Shown piece by piece: positions 7,238 to 16,701 of a stretch of 43,877 nucleotides of DNA (the first letter of the stretch is position 1; each line of letters begins with the position of its first letter). Location of the stretch: assembly GCA_900119535.1 (NCBI GenBank), contig FPJT01000013.1, forward strand, positions 40,673 to 84,549, given 5' to 3'. The DNA is from Ruminococcus sp. XPD3002. Its GTDB lineage: Bacteria; Bacillota; Clostridia; Oscillospirales; Ruminococcaceae. The notes below the pieces were generated by a model. It worked only from the letters and a program-made list of their open reading frames with translations. It was not told the DNA's origin and ran no database searches. Position numbers and translations under genes: made by a program.

Positions 7238-9948
7238 TGAACAGGGTGCTCAGTAAAAGACTCCTTCGTGACCTGCGGAGCAATTTCGGCAGATATCTTG
7301 CATTGCTGCTTCTTATAGTAATGGGAATATATCTTGTTGTATCGATAGTTGGTTCAGCGGAGGTAGTCATTCAGGGAACAGAAAACAAGAAGTCAGTCAA
7401 TAAGGTGGAGGACGGTCAGTTCGCTGTATTCCTGCCACTTACGGATGAGGATATGTCCCTGCTGACAGAGGACGGAACACAGATAGAGCCGATGTTCTCG
7501 CTGGACCTTAAGACCGGAGATGATGCGACACTGCGTCTGTTTAAAAACAGGGAGAATATCGACCTTATACAGCTTGACGAGGGCGAACTCGCCTCACAAA
7601 TGGGTGAAGCGGTCCTTGAAAAGGGCTATGCCTCCGCACACGATATCCGCGTGGGGGACACTGTGACGGCAGGCGGAGTTACCTTCACCGTTACAGGTAT
7701 TGGTTCGGTGCCCGATTACGATATGTGTATCGCACATTTCAGCGATTCAGCAGTTGAAAGAAGTGCATTCGGACTTATCTTCACTACTGCGGAGCAGTAT
7801 GACGAAGTGAAGTCGGGAGGCGGCGTAAATGCAGAGGAGTGTACCTACGCTTACCGTCTTGGAAGCTGCACGAATGACGAATTCAAGGAGAAAATAAGGG
7901 ATATAAAGATAACTCCCGAACAGGTTGAGGATAAGTATTTCCGCGAGACTGTTGACGAGATGCTTGAGGACCGCAATAAGCTTGAGGACGGTATAAACGA
8001 GCTGAATGACGGTTCGGCGGAGCTTTCCGACGGCCTTGCGGAACTCAGTGGATACAGTTCGGATATGCGTGATGCGGCAGATAAGCTCTTTGAGGGTTAT
8101 CTTGAACAGGCAGGCTCGTCACTTGCGGCTATGGGACAGAATATCACGCTGACAAAGGAAAACTATCATGATACTCTTGAATCTCTTGTATCGGCGACGC
8201 ACTCCGAACAGCTTTCGGCACTGCTGAAAAGTATCGATGAGATATCGGAATTCAGGAACGGTATATACGATTACACCGAGGGTACAGATTCCGCCGCAGA
8301 GGGTTCGGCAGAGCTTGCAGACGGCGTTAAGGAACTGAAAGAGAAAACGGATGAACTTCTTGATGATGTGTTCAGCGTTGACATAGAGAATCTCACTTCC
8401 TTCGTGACCGCAGAGGACAATATCCGTGTCGGAGGTGCCGCAGGAGATATGGTCATGGACAAGAATGCGGGACTTATTGCAGGAGTGATAGTTCTCATAC
8501 TCTTTGCCTATGTCATATCCGTATTTGTAGTTCATCAGATAGAGCGCGAACAGAGCGTCATCGGCGCATTGTACGCCCTCGGAGTAAAGAAAAAGGACCT
8601 TATGCTCCACTACATCACAATGCCGACTATTATCGCACTTATTGCGGCAGTTATCGGAGCTGTGCTCGGATTTTCACCCATTGGTATCGGTACGCAGGTG
8701 AAGGATACATACAGCTATTTCTCGGTGCCTTTTTTTGATATGGTATATCCGCCCTATCTCATAGCTTACGGAGTTGTATTGCCCCCGGTGATATGTGCAT
8801 TGGTCAATGCCTTCGTTATCAATAAGAAGCTCTCGAAAACTGCACTTTCACTGATGAAGAACGAACAGTCCGCAGGCAGTTACAAGCAGTTTACACTGAA
8901 AACAAAGAGCTTCCCGAAGGTGTTTGCGATACGTCAGCTCGTAAGGGAATCAAGGTCCGCAGTTACAATGGTGATAGGTATGCTTGTATCGATAATCGTC
9001 ATCATGCTGGGACTGGACTGCTATGTTATGTGCTGCGGCGTAAGGGACTATACTGCCCTTGATACGAAATACGAATATCAGTATCTTTACAAATACCCCG
9101 AAAAGACTGCACCCGATGAAGGCGAACCTGCATATATCGAGACACTCACTATTGACTGTATGGGATATACTCTTGATGTATCGGTCATAGGTATAGACGG
9201 CGAAAGCAGGTTCTTTGACGCAAAACCCGAAAAGGGCAAGACAAAGGCAGTTATCAATTCCTCTCTTGTGGAGCGTTACGGCTACAAGGTGGGGGACAGA
9301 GTGATATTCAGCGATCCTGCGGCAGATGCGGACTACAGCTTTACCGTTACGGGTATCAGCGAATATTCCGTTGGCTTTACAGTATTCATGGATATCGGAA
9401 GTATGCGGGAGCTTTTCGGCAGGGATGAGGACTACTTCAACACTGTCTATTCCGATAAGGAGCTTGATATCGATGAGGGAAGGCTCTATTCGGTCAACAC
9501 GAAGGAAGATGTGGAGCGCAGTGCAAGTGTATATGTGAAGCTCATGTTATCGCTGGTCAGAACTCTTATAATTGCTGGAACGATAATTTTCTGCGTAGTT
9601 ATGTACCTTATGATGGGAGTAATGATAGACAGGTCCGCAATGGGTATATCCCTGATAAAGATATTCGGATACCGTCCGAAGGAGATAAGAGCGCTTTATC
9701 TCAACGGCAACCTGTTTGTGGTTGCGGTGGGAGCGCTTATAGCAGTACCCATTGCCAAGAAAATTGTTGATATGATATTCCCGATGTTCATACCGAATGT
9801 GGCGTGTTCGATGAAGCTTGCATTTCCGTGGTATCTTTACCTGATAATTTATGCGGCGGTGATCGTTATATACACGATAATAAACAGGCTTCTCATAGGC
9901 AAGATAAAGAAGATATCACCTGCTGAGGTGCTTAAGAACAGGGAATGA
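7237..9948 (+). CDS. FtsX-like ABC transporter permease
   Basis: This 903-residue membrane protein has the large clostridial FtsX-permease layout. TM1 is near 18-42, followed by a long extracytoplasmic region (about 43-410) with a coiled-coil stretch rich in L-x-D-G repeats. TM segments follow at about 412-530, then a second TM near 580, a second ectodomain and a C-terminal TM set (about 780-895). It pairs with the ATPase at 6536. Such mechanotransmission transporters typically export or dislodge antimicrobial peptides, lipids or signals rather than pump small drugs. Expression is probably controlled by the upstream TetR. No clear terminator hairpin was seen directly after the stop. Confidence 0.92.
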   Translation: MNRVLSKRLLRDLRSNFGRYLALLLLIVMGIYLVVSIVGSAEVVIQGTENKKSVNKVEDGQFAVFLPLTDEDMSLLTEDGTQIEPMFSLDLKTGDDATLRLFKNRENIDLIQLDEGELASQMGEAVLEKGYASAHDIRVGDTVTAGGVTFTVTGIGSVPDYDMCIAHFSDSAVERSAFGLIFTTAEQYDEVKSGGGVNAEECTYAYRLGSCTNDEFKEKIRDIKITPEQVEDKYFRETVDEMLEDRNKLEDGINELNDGSAELSDGLAELSGYSSDMRDAADKLFEGYLEQAGSSLAAMGQNITLTKENYHDTLESLVSATHSEQLSALLKSIDEISEFRNGIYDYTEGTDSAAEGSAELADGVKELKEKTDELLDDVFSVDIENLTSFVTAEDNIRVGGAAGDMVMDKNAGLIAGVIVLILFAYVISVFVVHQIEREQSVIGALYALGVKKKDLMLHYITMPTIIALIAAVIGAVLGFSPIGIGTQVKDTYSYFSVPFFDMVYPPYLIAYGVVLPPVICALVNAFVINKKLSKTALSLMKNEQSAGSYKQFTLKTKSFPKVFAIRQLVRESRSAVTMVIGMLVSIIVIMLGLDCYVMCCGVRDYTALDTKYEYQYLYKYPEKTAPDEGEPAYIETLTIDCMGYTLDVSVIGIDGESRFFDAKPEKGKTKAVINSSLVERYGYKVGDRVIFSDPAADADYSFTVTGISEYSVGFTVFMDIGSMRELFGRDEDYFNTVYSDKELDIDEGRLYSVNTKEDVERSASVYVKLMLSLVRTLIIAGTIIFCVVMYLMMGVMIDRSAMGISLIKIFGYRPKEIRALYLNGNLFVVAVGALIAVPIAKKIVDMIFPMFIPNVACSMKLAFPWYLYLIIYAAVIVIYTIINRLLIGKIKKISPAEVLKNRE

Positions 9949-10057
9949 TGCGGAAAAAAGCCTCCTTGAGATGCGTTTCTGTACGAACCCGCTCATGACC
10001 TTGCCAAAAATAATGCTCATAATTGCGATAATATATCAAAAGTGAGCAATAAATAGC

Positions 10058-10129
10058 TTGATTATTATGCTTAAATGATATAAAATATAATATAATAAGT
10101 ACTCAATAACCGTCATCAGGCGGTTATTG
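10058..10129 (+). promoter_or_regulatory. Promoter and 5' leader hairpin of the dockerin gene
   Basis: TTGATT (10058-10063), 17 bp and TAAAAT (10081-10086) give a plausible promoter. The leader carries a 9-bp hairpin CAATAACCG/CGGTTATTG (10104-10112 with 10121-10129), about 40 bp before the ATG. It lacks a T-run, so mRNA stabilisation is likelier than termination. Confidence 0.5.
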
Positions 10130-10171
10130 CTCCAACAAATTATTTAGAGACACACTTAAGGAGGTATTGTT

Positions 10172-12451
10172 ATGGGCAAAGTTATAAGACACGCATTATC
10201 TGCTGTTACTGCTTTGGCTGTCGGAGTATCGGCACTTGCTGTATTCCCCGTACAGGCGGCTGAGGACGGCGGCATCGTTACAGCAGTTTCTGAACAGGAT
10301 GATAGTATCATTCATATTACCGAAGCATATTCCGCTGATGGTTGCACTGTACTTGATCCTGAGCAAAAAGGTGAATTTTCATTCGATGTGAATAAAAGGA
10401 ATTACAATTTCGATCTTGAATGGAAGGATACCGGAAATGTTACTTACTTAGCAGGTGACGGTATGCATCTGGGATTCAACATGATGAAATACTTCTATCT
10501 GAATTACAGCGGTCAGATAGACTGCAGCGGCGGTTATGGATTCGGAGCAGCATTTTTAAGCGATGTGGAAATAAATAGATTAAGTTTTACCGGCGACAAA
10601 AGAAGTCTTGACCATGCCGATGTTCATATCTATGAATCCTATTCGGGATTAACTATATTTGAGGATGACGAGCTTTTAGGATCTGTTGAAGTTAACGGTG
10701 CTGAGTATGATATTTATCAGACAGATGAAGAAGTAAACGGTATGAAGATAGATGTACTGAATATAGTACGCAGGGAGAGCCTTGCAGCAGGATCTTCACT
10801 CAGCGGAAAGATCGATTTAAAGGCATTTATCGATGCACTGGCCGACAAAGACATCAGACTGATGAATTCGTCCTATCCGCAGATGATGCTCTTTACCGAA
10901 GGCGGAAGCGGTTCGGCTGAAATTACAAGAAACGAGCTGATATCCGTACCCTATACCGATGATATGGAGGTGCCGAATTATGACAACGAGGGCAGAACAG
11001 CTTATCGTGACGGCACGACCTATACTTTCCTTCAGGACGACAGATTCAGCAGAGGAAATATGATCGCTAAGGAGGACGGCACCGCTTTATGTACATATTT
11101 CAATGTTGATCCCGCGGCGGACTGCCTTTTCAAAAAGGGTATCGTAAAGGAAAACGGCATTGCTTATGATGATGTCAGGGTTGAGTATGTAACAAGTATA
11201 TCCAATGAAAGGGAAAATAATCTGTATGCAGCAGGTATCAACTTCGATTTTGCAGATACCGAAAGTGAATTCTATATCGTTCATGCAAGAAAATCGGACG
11301 ATTTTATAAAAGACGCAGAGCTTATAGGTACTTTTGAAATAGATGACCTGGAATATACGATGTACAAGAAGTCATTCGATGCACAGAATATCCAGTCGGG
11401 TGATACCTATACACAGTATTGGTGCGTATCTTCGTATGTAAGCAATCATATCGGATATACAATGCATGCAGATGCCGACCTTTCAGACTTTGTCAAGGCA
11501 TGGGAGAAGCTCGGAGTCAAAGCAGGAGAAAAGCTCTGCGGAGCAAATGCCTTTGCTGAGATATTCGGAAAGGGCGACGGCAAATTCACTATTGAAGATG
11601 TAAATGTCGATATAAAGAAGCCTTCTGAAAGCAATGATGTTGTTCTGAAGGATGATCTGACAAAAAACGGCTACAGATACTATGCAACAGGTGCGGTCGA
11701 TAACTGCACACTTGAAGAAAACGGAACCATATCAGCTGATATCTTCCATGAACACGACGAGATGTTCTCAGTTGGCAAGGGCTTTGATTTCGGCGAAAGA
11801 GAGCTTGAAAACACCGATGCTTCGGGACTCGTCCTGTCCTACAAGGCCAAGGTAAGCACCGACGGCAGATACTGGATAGGGGCATACGGCAGAATGAGAG
11901 GCATAGATGACGAGCTTAACGTTGCTTATCATATCATCGATCATGCAAACTATGATCCCGTACCTCCGACAGCAATATACTGCGGCAGCAAAGAGATAAA
12001 CGGAGTTTTTTACAGAATGTATGTAGACCATACAAAAAACACTTTCGGCTCTGGCAGAAGAAGCGTTGACGAATACTACAGCATAAGAGATAATCTTTCA
12101 TCAGATCAGACGGATTTCAGCGAGATAATATATCTTGACGATCATATAAAGGCATGGAGAGAATTTGAACTGACGGCAGGCAATATAAGCTCTGCATACA
12201 TCAATGCAGATATGGGCGGTGTCGGCGGAAGTTCTATCGAAATATACGATGCAAGAATATCGGTTTTCGGTTCCGAGCCTGATGATTATATCGGCGAGTT
12301 CGATACAAATGATGCAGATCTTCTGAACGGTTTCCTTCTCGGTAAAAACGTAACTATCCCGAAGGGCAAGAATTACGATCTTAACGGCGACGGTGCGATC
12401 AATTCCTTTGATCTCATAAAGCTCAGACAGGTCCTTGCAGAGAGTATGTGA
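10172..12451 (+). CDS. Secreted dockerin protein with three tandem GH11-xylanase-like domains
   Basis: The 759-residue protein starts with a signal peptide (cleavage near VQAA-EDGG, about 30) and ends with a dockerin (about 708-757) whose second loop DLNGDGAINSFDLIKLRQVL is canonical and first is degenerate. Between them are three repeats of about 200 residues (65-258, 274-480, 498-700). Each has a beta-rich lead, a segment like the GH11 nucleophile strand, an EYDIY/YTMYKK/FYRMYV strand, an 'AF/KAWEKLG' helix and a final G-x-G strand. Apparent catalytic positions are D150/E243 in the first, E366/E463 in the second and A585/D690 in the third. The GH11 call is remote and by eye. Activity is doubtful except perhaps in the middle domain. 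AAGGAGG precedes the ATG. Confidence 0.72.
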   Translation: MGKVIRHALSAVTALAVGVSALAVFPVQAAEDGGIVTAVSEQDDSIIHITEAYSADGCTVLDPEQKGEFSFDVNKRNYNFDLEWKDTGNVTYLAGDGMHLGFNMMKYFYLNYSGQIDCSGGYGFGAAFLSDVEINRLSFTGDKRSLDHADVHIYESYSGLTIFEDDELLGSVEVNGAEYDIYQTDEEVNGMKIDVLNIVRRESLAAGSSLSGKIDLKAFIDALADKDIRLMNSSYPQMMLFTEGGSGSAEITRNELISVPYTDDMEVPNYDNEGRTAYRDGTTYTFLQDDRFSRGNMIAKEDGTALCTYFNVDPAADCLFKKGIVKENGIAYDDVRVEYVTSISNERENNLYAAGINFDFADTESEFYIVHARKSDDFIKDAELIGTFEIDDLEYTMYKKSFDAQNIQSGDTYTQYWCVSSYVSNHIGYTMHADADLSDFVKAWEKLGVKAGEKLCGANAFAEIFGKGDGKFTIEDVNVDIKKPSESNDVVLKDDLTKNGYRYYATGAVDNCTLEENGTISADIFHEHDEMFSVGKGFDFGERELENTDASGLVLSYKAKVSTDGRYWIGAYGRMRGIDDELNVAYHIIDHANYDPVPPTAIYCGSKEINGVFYRMYVDHTKNTFGSGRRSVDEYYSIRDNLSSDQTDFSEIIYLDDHIKAWREFELTAGNISSAYINADMGGVGGSSIEIYDARISVFGSEPDDYIGEFDTNDADLLNGFLLGKNVTIPKGKNYDLNGDGAINSFDLIKLRQVLAESM

Positions 12452-12470
12452 TATTTCTGATTACAAAACA

Positions 12471-12503
12471 AAAGTCCTGACTTTCATGAAGTCAGGACTT
12501 TTT
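12471..12503. terminator. Bidirectional terminator between converging dockerin genes
   Basis: A 13-bp perfect stem AAAGTCCTGACTT/AAGTCAGGACTTT (12471-12483 with 12489-12501), five-base loop and T-run on the plus strand; an A-run before the stem supplies a T-run on the minus strand. Confidence 0.88.
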
Positions 12504-12538
12504 GTATAGGGAGTAATGGTAAGTGAGGAAAATCATTT

Positions 12539-14794
12539 TCAGCCTATCTCGCTGCCGCCCCACTCAACGACTGTAAAGCCTTTTCTCTCAAAGGTCGAAA
12601 GCTGCTGAGGTTCTGCATCGACAGGTCTTTCAAGGGGAACATATGTCATGAAGATACGGCAGATACTATCGGGAGTCGGAGTGATATACAGCTTTGCGGA
12701 ATCCGTATATGCATCACCCTGGAATGATATCAGGTTGTATGGGTTATGCTCCATTCTCGGGAGCCAGTATACGATGAATTCGTTCATTTCTTCTTCTGTG
12801 AGTCCCATATAGGTGAGCTTTTCTTTAAGGAAGCTCTCGGTATCGCAGCCTGCAACGCAGAAGCCCTTTGAAAGGTCGAAATCTGTACGGCAGTTTACTG
12901 AATCCCAGAAGAGGTATCTGTGATGTGAACCGTCCGCCTTGTTGATGAGAGAACCGTCGGGGAAGGCTGTAACGTCCCAGCCGCCGTTATACTTCGGGTA
13001 GGTTGTGGAGAGTTCGGATGTTGTGAGATCAAGCTCCACATGGACGTCCGTTTCCTTTTCGGGGTAGAGGTATATAACAGGCTTATCGTAGGCAAGATCG
13101 GTAAATACTACATTCGGTTCGCCGTCAACAACAGTTCTTATCCAGCCTTTCTTTCCGTCGAAAATGGTGTATACCCAGTCTGCGTTTCCATTGTTGTAGC
13201 CCCATTCGTAGAGAAACTCGAAAGCAGGTACATTATCGAGGACCTTGTATTCTGTTCCGGGACCTGCATACAGATGCCTGTCACTTCCGGGAGTATAAAA
13301 TCTATGGACAGGATCAACGGGAGTATCAGGCATTACAGTTTCTGAGAGCCTTCTGATTACCGCCTGTCTCATGATGCACAGATCGAATACATCGAGCTTG
13401 TTGTCACGGCAGAAATCAGCTGCTTTCCAGTCTGATATCTGTGCTTCACCGTCCCCGAGAAGCCATTTGTTCATCAGCAGCAGATCGGCAACTCCGAAGG
13501 ACCTGTCACCGTTGAGATCGCCGCCGGGGTTCCACTTCATATAGCATGTGACTTCAACGCAGTCTGAGGTCCCGGCAGTTTTCTCGAATTCGATATCATC
13601 ATACCCGCCGGCCTCCGAACGGAAGTTGAAGGAGTAGCTGCATTCCTGATCGTATGCATAGAAATCATCGACAGTGCAGGGATTGGATGTGATATCGAAG
13701 GATACACTGATATAGGGATCCTGCATAGTGGTTTTCATCAGAAGAGCATTGCTTATATCGATGACCTCATTCGTATCCTTATCGATGAAGGTGAATATAG
13801 TTTTGCCCGGTTTTCCGGAAGAAAGGTCGGTTATTTCGGTGCAGTCGTTCTTTATCTCATACTTTCCGTACCATTCGGAGATCAGTTCCCTGGATATCTT
13901 GTTGCTGATAGTCCATTTGACATCAGTCATTCCGTCGGCAGTCGGCTTGTACAGCGTGACGGAAGTATTTACCGAACCGTCCTGCGGTTCAAGGACAAAT
14001 GGCTTGCATTCGGACACTAAAGCTTCTTTTATCGAACCTTCACCGCTTTGTTCCATTTCCATAACGGTACCCGTACCGCTTTCATAGTCGGAACAGTAGG
14101 CGATATAGTTTTCCTGAACGGAAGCAGGTCCGTATTGGTTGAAAAATGCATTATACTCGGGAACAGAGTCGGGAAGCCAGCTGTAGACATCGGTCTGTAC
14201 TGTTTTTCCGTCATGGTTCTCGAAGGTGTATTCATCCGTTATCGTATATGAAGTTTCAAGTCCCGGATGCCACGAACTTACAGGTTCAGCAAGCATTATC
14301 TTAAGGTCGAGTCCTTCAAGCACACGAAACATTTCGACTTCAAATACATACTGCGAGCCGCTTTCCGCATATTCCTCAAAGAAGCTGTGATCGTGGGAAT
14401 AGAGACCTAATCTGTCGCAGTAATCCTCATATTCTTTCACAGCTTCCGTATCGTCGGGATCTGGTATTTCGGGAATATCGAGTTCCAGCAGTCTTCTTCC
14501 TGCGCTTACGGGAGTGTTGACATTAGTCATACCGCCGCTGAAGTATAACTCGTATTCGTCAACTCTGTCCTTGGGTATAGGTCTTACGATACAGATATAG
14601 TTATCTGCTAAAAGACATTTTCCGTGCTCATTATAGAACTGCAAAGCATCAGCGAAGTCCAGCGGAGTCCACACGGGAAGCTGTCCGATAACGGAATGAA
14701 TACCGTTTTTTTCCTCGGCGTTTGCAGTGGTTATGGGAGCGGCAGATACAAGCATAATACCTGCGGTAAGCAGTGCTGTAAGTCTGTTTTTCAT
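12539..14794 (-). CDS. Secreted multidomain protein: repeated N-terminal module, dockerin, SH3-like domain and a conserved C-terminal domain
   Basis: Starting at the ATG at 14794 (GGAGG 8 nt upstream) gives 751 residues; a longer frame to 14869 would include the promoter. A signal peptide ends near TANA (about 26). Two similar N-terminal modules follow (about 38-170 and 205-380, sharing a W-x-P...A-x-x-F-Y-N-E-H-G...DNYI pattern). Then come a dockerin (about 425-480), a bacterial SH3-like domain (about 497-560) and a terminal domain (about 570-751) beginning KPVIYLYP and ending GFTVVEWGG. I recognise the last as widespread in Firmicutes surface proteins but know no function. The promoter carries LytTR-type boxes (14880-14930), so it is the best candidate target of the LytTR regulator next door. 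Confidence 0.8.
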   Translation of the reverse strand: MKNRLTALLTAGIMLVSAAPITTANAEEKNGIHSVIGQLPVWTPLDFADALQFYNEHGKCLLADNYICIVRPIPKDRVDEYELYFSGGMTNVNTPVSAGRRLLELDIPEIPDPDDTEAVKEYEDYCDRLGLYSHDHSFFEEYAESGSQYVFEVEMFRVLEGLDLKIMLAEPVSSWHPGLETSYTITDEYTFENHDGKTVQTDVYSWLPDSVPEYNAFFNQYGPASVQENYIAYCSDYESGTGTVMEMEQSGEGSIKEALVSECKPFVLEPQDGSVNTSVTLYKPTADGMTDVKWTISNKISRELISEWYGKYEIKNDCTEITDLSSGKPGKTIFTFIDKDTNEVIDISNALLMKTTMQDPYISVSFDITSNPCTVDDFYAYDQECSYSFNFRSEAGGYDDIEFEKTAGTSDCVEVTCYMKWNPGGDLNGDRSFGVADLLLMNKWLLGDGEAQISDWKAADFCRDNKLDVFDLCIMRQAVIRRLSETVMPDTPVDPVHRFYTPGSDRHLYAGPGTEYKVLDNVPAFEFLYEWGYNNGNADWVYTIFDGKKGWIRTVVDGEPNVVFTDLAYDKPVIYLYPEKETDVHVELDLTTSELSTTYPKYNGGWDVTAFPDGSLINKADGSHHRYLFWDSVNCRTDFDLSKGFCVAGCDTESFLKEKLTYMGLTEEEMNEFIVYWLPRMEHNPYNLISFQGDAYTDSAKLYITPTPDSICRIFMTYVPLERPVDAEPQQLSTFERKGFTVVEWGGSEIG

Positions 14795-14840
14795 AGCGAT
14801 TCCTCCGTTCTGTATAAAATAAGGGAATAATATATTAACC

Positions 14841-14869
14841 ATTATATATGCGGATAACGTATGAGTCAA
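14841..14869 (-). promoter_or_regulatory. Promoter of the SH3/dockerin gene
   Basis: On the minus strand TTGACT (14869-14864), a 17-bp spacer and TATAAT (14846-14841) predict a start about 40 nt before the ATG at 14794. The -35 box sits exactly 10 bp from the nearest LytTR-type repeat. Confidence 0.82.
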
Positions 14870-14879
14870 TGCATTTCGG

Positions 14880-14930
14880 GTAAGCTGTATTTTTCAGAGG
14901 GTAAGATGCTTGTTTTATAGGGTAAGATAC
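14880..14930 (+). promoter_or_regulatory. LytTR-type binding site, three direct repeats at 21-bp pitch (set A)
   Basis: Three 9-mers GTAAGCTGT (14880), GTAAGATGC (14901) and GTAAGATAC (14922) start exactly 21 bp apart, i.e. 12-bp spacers or two helical turns. They lie directly upstream of the -35 box of the gene starting at 14794. A related triplet with the same pitch occurs at 17514-17564. The geometry matches direct-repeat sites bound by LytTR response regulators such as AgrA and ComE. Confidence 0.78.
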
Positions 14931-14931
14931 A

Positions 14932-15381
14932 TTAAGCGCCCTTGTGTTCCTCCGGCTTTTCCCCGTTGGAATAGCGCTTTTTGAGCTGTTGGTTCATCAG
15001 TGTGGTATGCTTTTTGTCCACGAGATAGTGTACGAAGCAGGTGAAAAGATAGATGAAAACAACTGCAAAAAAGGTGAGAATTACAGACTTGGGAGTTATA
15101 CTGCACCAGCCGAAAAGGTTCAGCATAAGCAGGGTTATGGAGAAGATAACAAGAAAATGCACTATCCACAGTACCCATGAAAGCTTTGCACTTTTGGAAT
15201 CGAAACAGAGCAGCGCAGCAGTTGGAAGTGCGGTTATAAGACCGCTCAGCAGTATCTCCCAGAGAATGATGCTTTCCATCTGCTGTCCCGAGACTGTAAG
15301 AAAAATAGCCGCAGCGATAAGAACGGCTGTTGTAATGTCCACAAAATAATGTAAAAATGATATCAGAAATTCCTTTACCAT
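14932..15381 (-). CDS. DUF3021 four-helix membrane protein, partner of the LytTR regulator
   Basis: This 149-residue protein has four predicted membrane helices (about 15-33, 41-60, 67-88, 98-118) and a short charged C-terminus, as in DUF3021. Its start overlaps the LytTR stop (TAATG), so it is translationally coupled. In streptococcal LytTR regulatory systems (HdrRM, BrsRM) the membrane protein holds its cognate LytTR activator inactive; the same inhibitory role is inferred here. The signal it senses is unknown. Confidence 0.88.
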   Translation of the reverse strand: MVKEFLISFLHYFVDITTAVLIAAAIFLTVSGQQMESIILWEILLSGLITALPTAALLCFDSKSAKLSWVLWIVHFLVIFSITLLMLNLFGWCSITPKSVILTFFAVVFIYLFTCFVHYLVDKKHTTLMNQQLKKRYSNGEKPEEHKGA

Positions 15382-15830
15382 TATTCTACCTCCTCAATAC
15401 CGAGCTTTACTTTAAGACTGCGGACGTATTGCCGCGAGATGATGACTTTTTCGCCGTTTTTCAGATGAGCCTCAAGCTTTCCGCTGAAAAGGGGAGAGAG
15501 ATATTCTATTTTTTCCATGTTCACTATCATGGATTTTGAACAGCGCACGAAATCAAGCGGTCCGAAAAGTTCTTCAAGCTCATAAAGCTTATACTTGACT
15601 TCATAGACATCCGAGTGGTAATAGGCAAAGACCTTGTTTTCGTTTGCCTCAAAATAGAAAACGTCCTGATAGTTAAGACGAACTATACGGTCATCAAGAT
15701 AGCCTGTTAGTTCGGTTTTTGCAGTCTGATATGCCAGCAGCATGGATATGAGCCGCTGGTCGGGGGATGCGCACCTGACGATAACGACGTCCTCGTCGTC
15801 AGGCTGAGGGGATTCGATTATAATTCTCAT
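15381..15830 (-). CDS. LytTR-domain transcriptional regulator
   Basis: This 149-residue protein has a short N-terminal part and a full LytTR DNA-binding domain (about 48-145). Visible motifs are the YFEANENKVFAYY strand, the FVRCSKSMIVNMEKIEYLSP stretch and a late ISRQYVRSLKVKL. There is no receiver domain, which places it in the stand-alone LytTR/DUF3021 class rather than the two-component class. The start at 15830 is chosen for GGAGG 7 nt upstream (the longer frame to 15902 overlaps the MBL gene). Two triplet repeats flanking this locus (14880-14930, 17514-17564) are its probable operators. Confidence 0.9.
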   Translation of the reverse strand: MRIIIESPQPDDEDVVIVRCASPDQRLISMLLAYQTAKTELTGYLDDRIVRLNYQDVFYFEANENKVFAYYHSDVYEVKYKLYELEELFGPLDFVRCSKSMIVNMEKIEYLSPLFSGKLEAHLKNGEKVIISRQYVRSLKVKLGIEEVE

Positions 15831-15855
15831 TATCGGCCTCCGCAAATTAAAAATA

Positions 15856-16632
15856 TCATAGTTCAACTGAGCCGCCGTGACTAAGCTTATAGACGGCTGC
15901 ATTTTTTTTCAGGTGTTCTTCAATGTCTGATGTATCTGTCTTGGTGCTGAAAGGGGGAAAGGTGTCATCAAAATGGGTGAGAAGTACGGCTTGGGGTTTC
16001 AGTCTTTCAAAGACAGATAATGCAAGGTTAAAAATGTCCTCAGAGTCCTGATAGGGGAAAAAAACAATGTCGGCACCTGTAGGGTAGTTCTCGTTATCTG
16101 CAAGGGCAAGGCTTCCGAGTATAAGTATACGTTTTCCGCAAGCCTCGATGAGATAGCAAAGAGTCTCTTTCTTTTCAAGGCATGAGGTTATCTTTTTAAG
16201 CTTTCCCCAGATGCCTTTTCTGTTCTGCAAAACACGCTTGCTGAATGCTTTTTTTATGCAGTCCCACCCACTTAGTTTGATGTGCTTTCCGTTGTATGCA
16301 GTTATCCTGAATTCACCTATGCTGAAAACGTCCCCGACGCTGATAAGGTGAAGATTACTCCTGCTTACGCCTTTTCTGCAAAGAGTCTGATATGGTGCAT
16401 TCGTGCAGTATACGGCAGTATCGTCACGGACAAGGTCTTTAATGCTGCCGATGTGGTCGAAGTGTCCGTGCGAGACGAGGATATTACTGCATCCCTCATA
16501 GGCGTCCGCAGGGACTTTAACACTGCTGTCCGCAAAGGGAAAGAAAGGATCTATCAGAAGCTGTGAACTGCCTGCGGTCAGACGAACGGAAGCAGTTCCG
16601 TACCAGGTTATCTTTACTCTTTTTTCTTGCAT
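15856..16632 (-). CDS. MBL-fold metal-dependent hydrolase (UlaG-like)
   Basis: This 258-residue protein opens with KITWYGTASVRLT and LLIDPFFPF. It carries the metal-binding motif SHGHFDHIGS (about 54-63), further histidines in the middle and LLTHFDDTFPP near 218. These are hallmarks of the beta-lactamase_3/UlaG-like group. The substrate cannot be deduced. It is first in a likely three-gene minus-strand unit with the LytTR regulator (25 bp downstream) and DUF3021. A promoter lies at 16666-16694, without visible LytTR repeats. Confidence 0.85.
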   Translation of the reverse strand: MQEKRVKITWYGTASVRLTAGSSQLLIDPFFPFADSSVKVPADAYEGCSNILVSHGHFDHIGSIKDLVRDDTAVYCTNAPYQTLCRKGVSRSNLHLISVGDVFSIGEFRITAYNGKHIKLSGWDCIKKAFSKRVLQNRKGIWGKLKKITSCLEKKETLCYLIEACGKRILILGSLALADNENYPTGADIVFFPYQDSEDIFNLALSVFERLKPQAVLLTHFDDTFPPFSTKTDTSDIEEHLKKNAAVYKLSHGGSVEL

Positions 16633-16665
16633 AAGGGATCAGCTCTTTCAATGGGGATTTGCTTT

Positions 16666-16694
16666 AGTATACCATACTTTTCCGTTTAAGGCAA
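16666..16694 (-). promoter_or_regulatory. Promoter of the MBL-LytTR-DUF3021 unit
   Basis: Minus strand TTGCCT (16694-16689), 17 bp, TATACT (16671-16666), about 34 bp before the ATG at 16632. Confidence 0.65.
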
Positions 16695-16701
16695 GGACAG
16701 A

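Noticed and set aside
14795..14869. Upstream extension of the dockerin/SH3 protein
   Set aside because: It contains the -10 box and would bury the signal peptide 25 residues inside; GGAGG precedes the ATG at 14794.
15831..15902. Longer N-terminus for the LytTR regulator
   Set aside because: It overlaps the MBL gene end and lacks a ribosome site, while GGAGG precedes the ATG at 15830.
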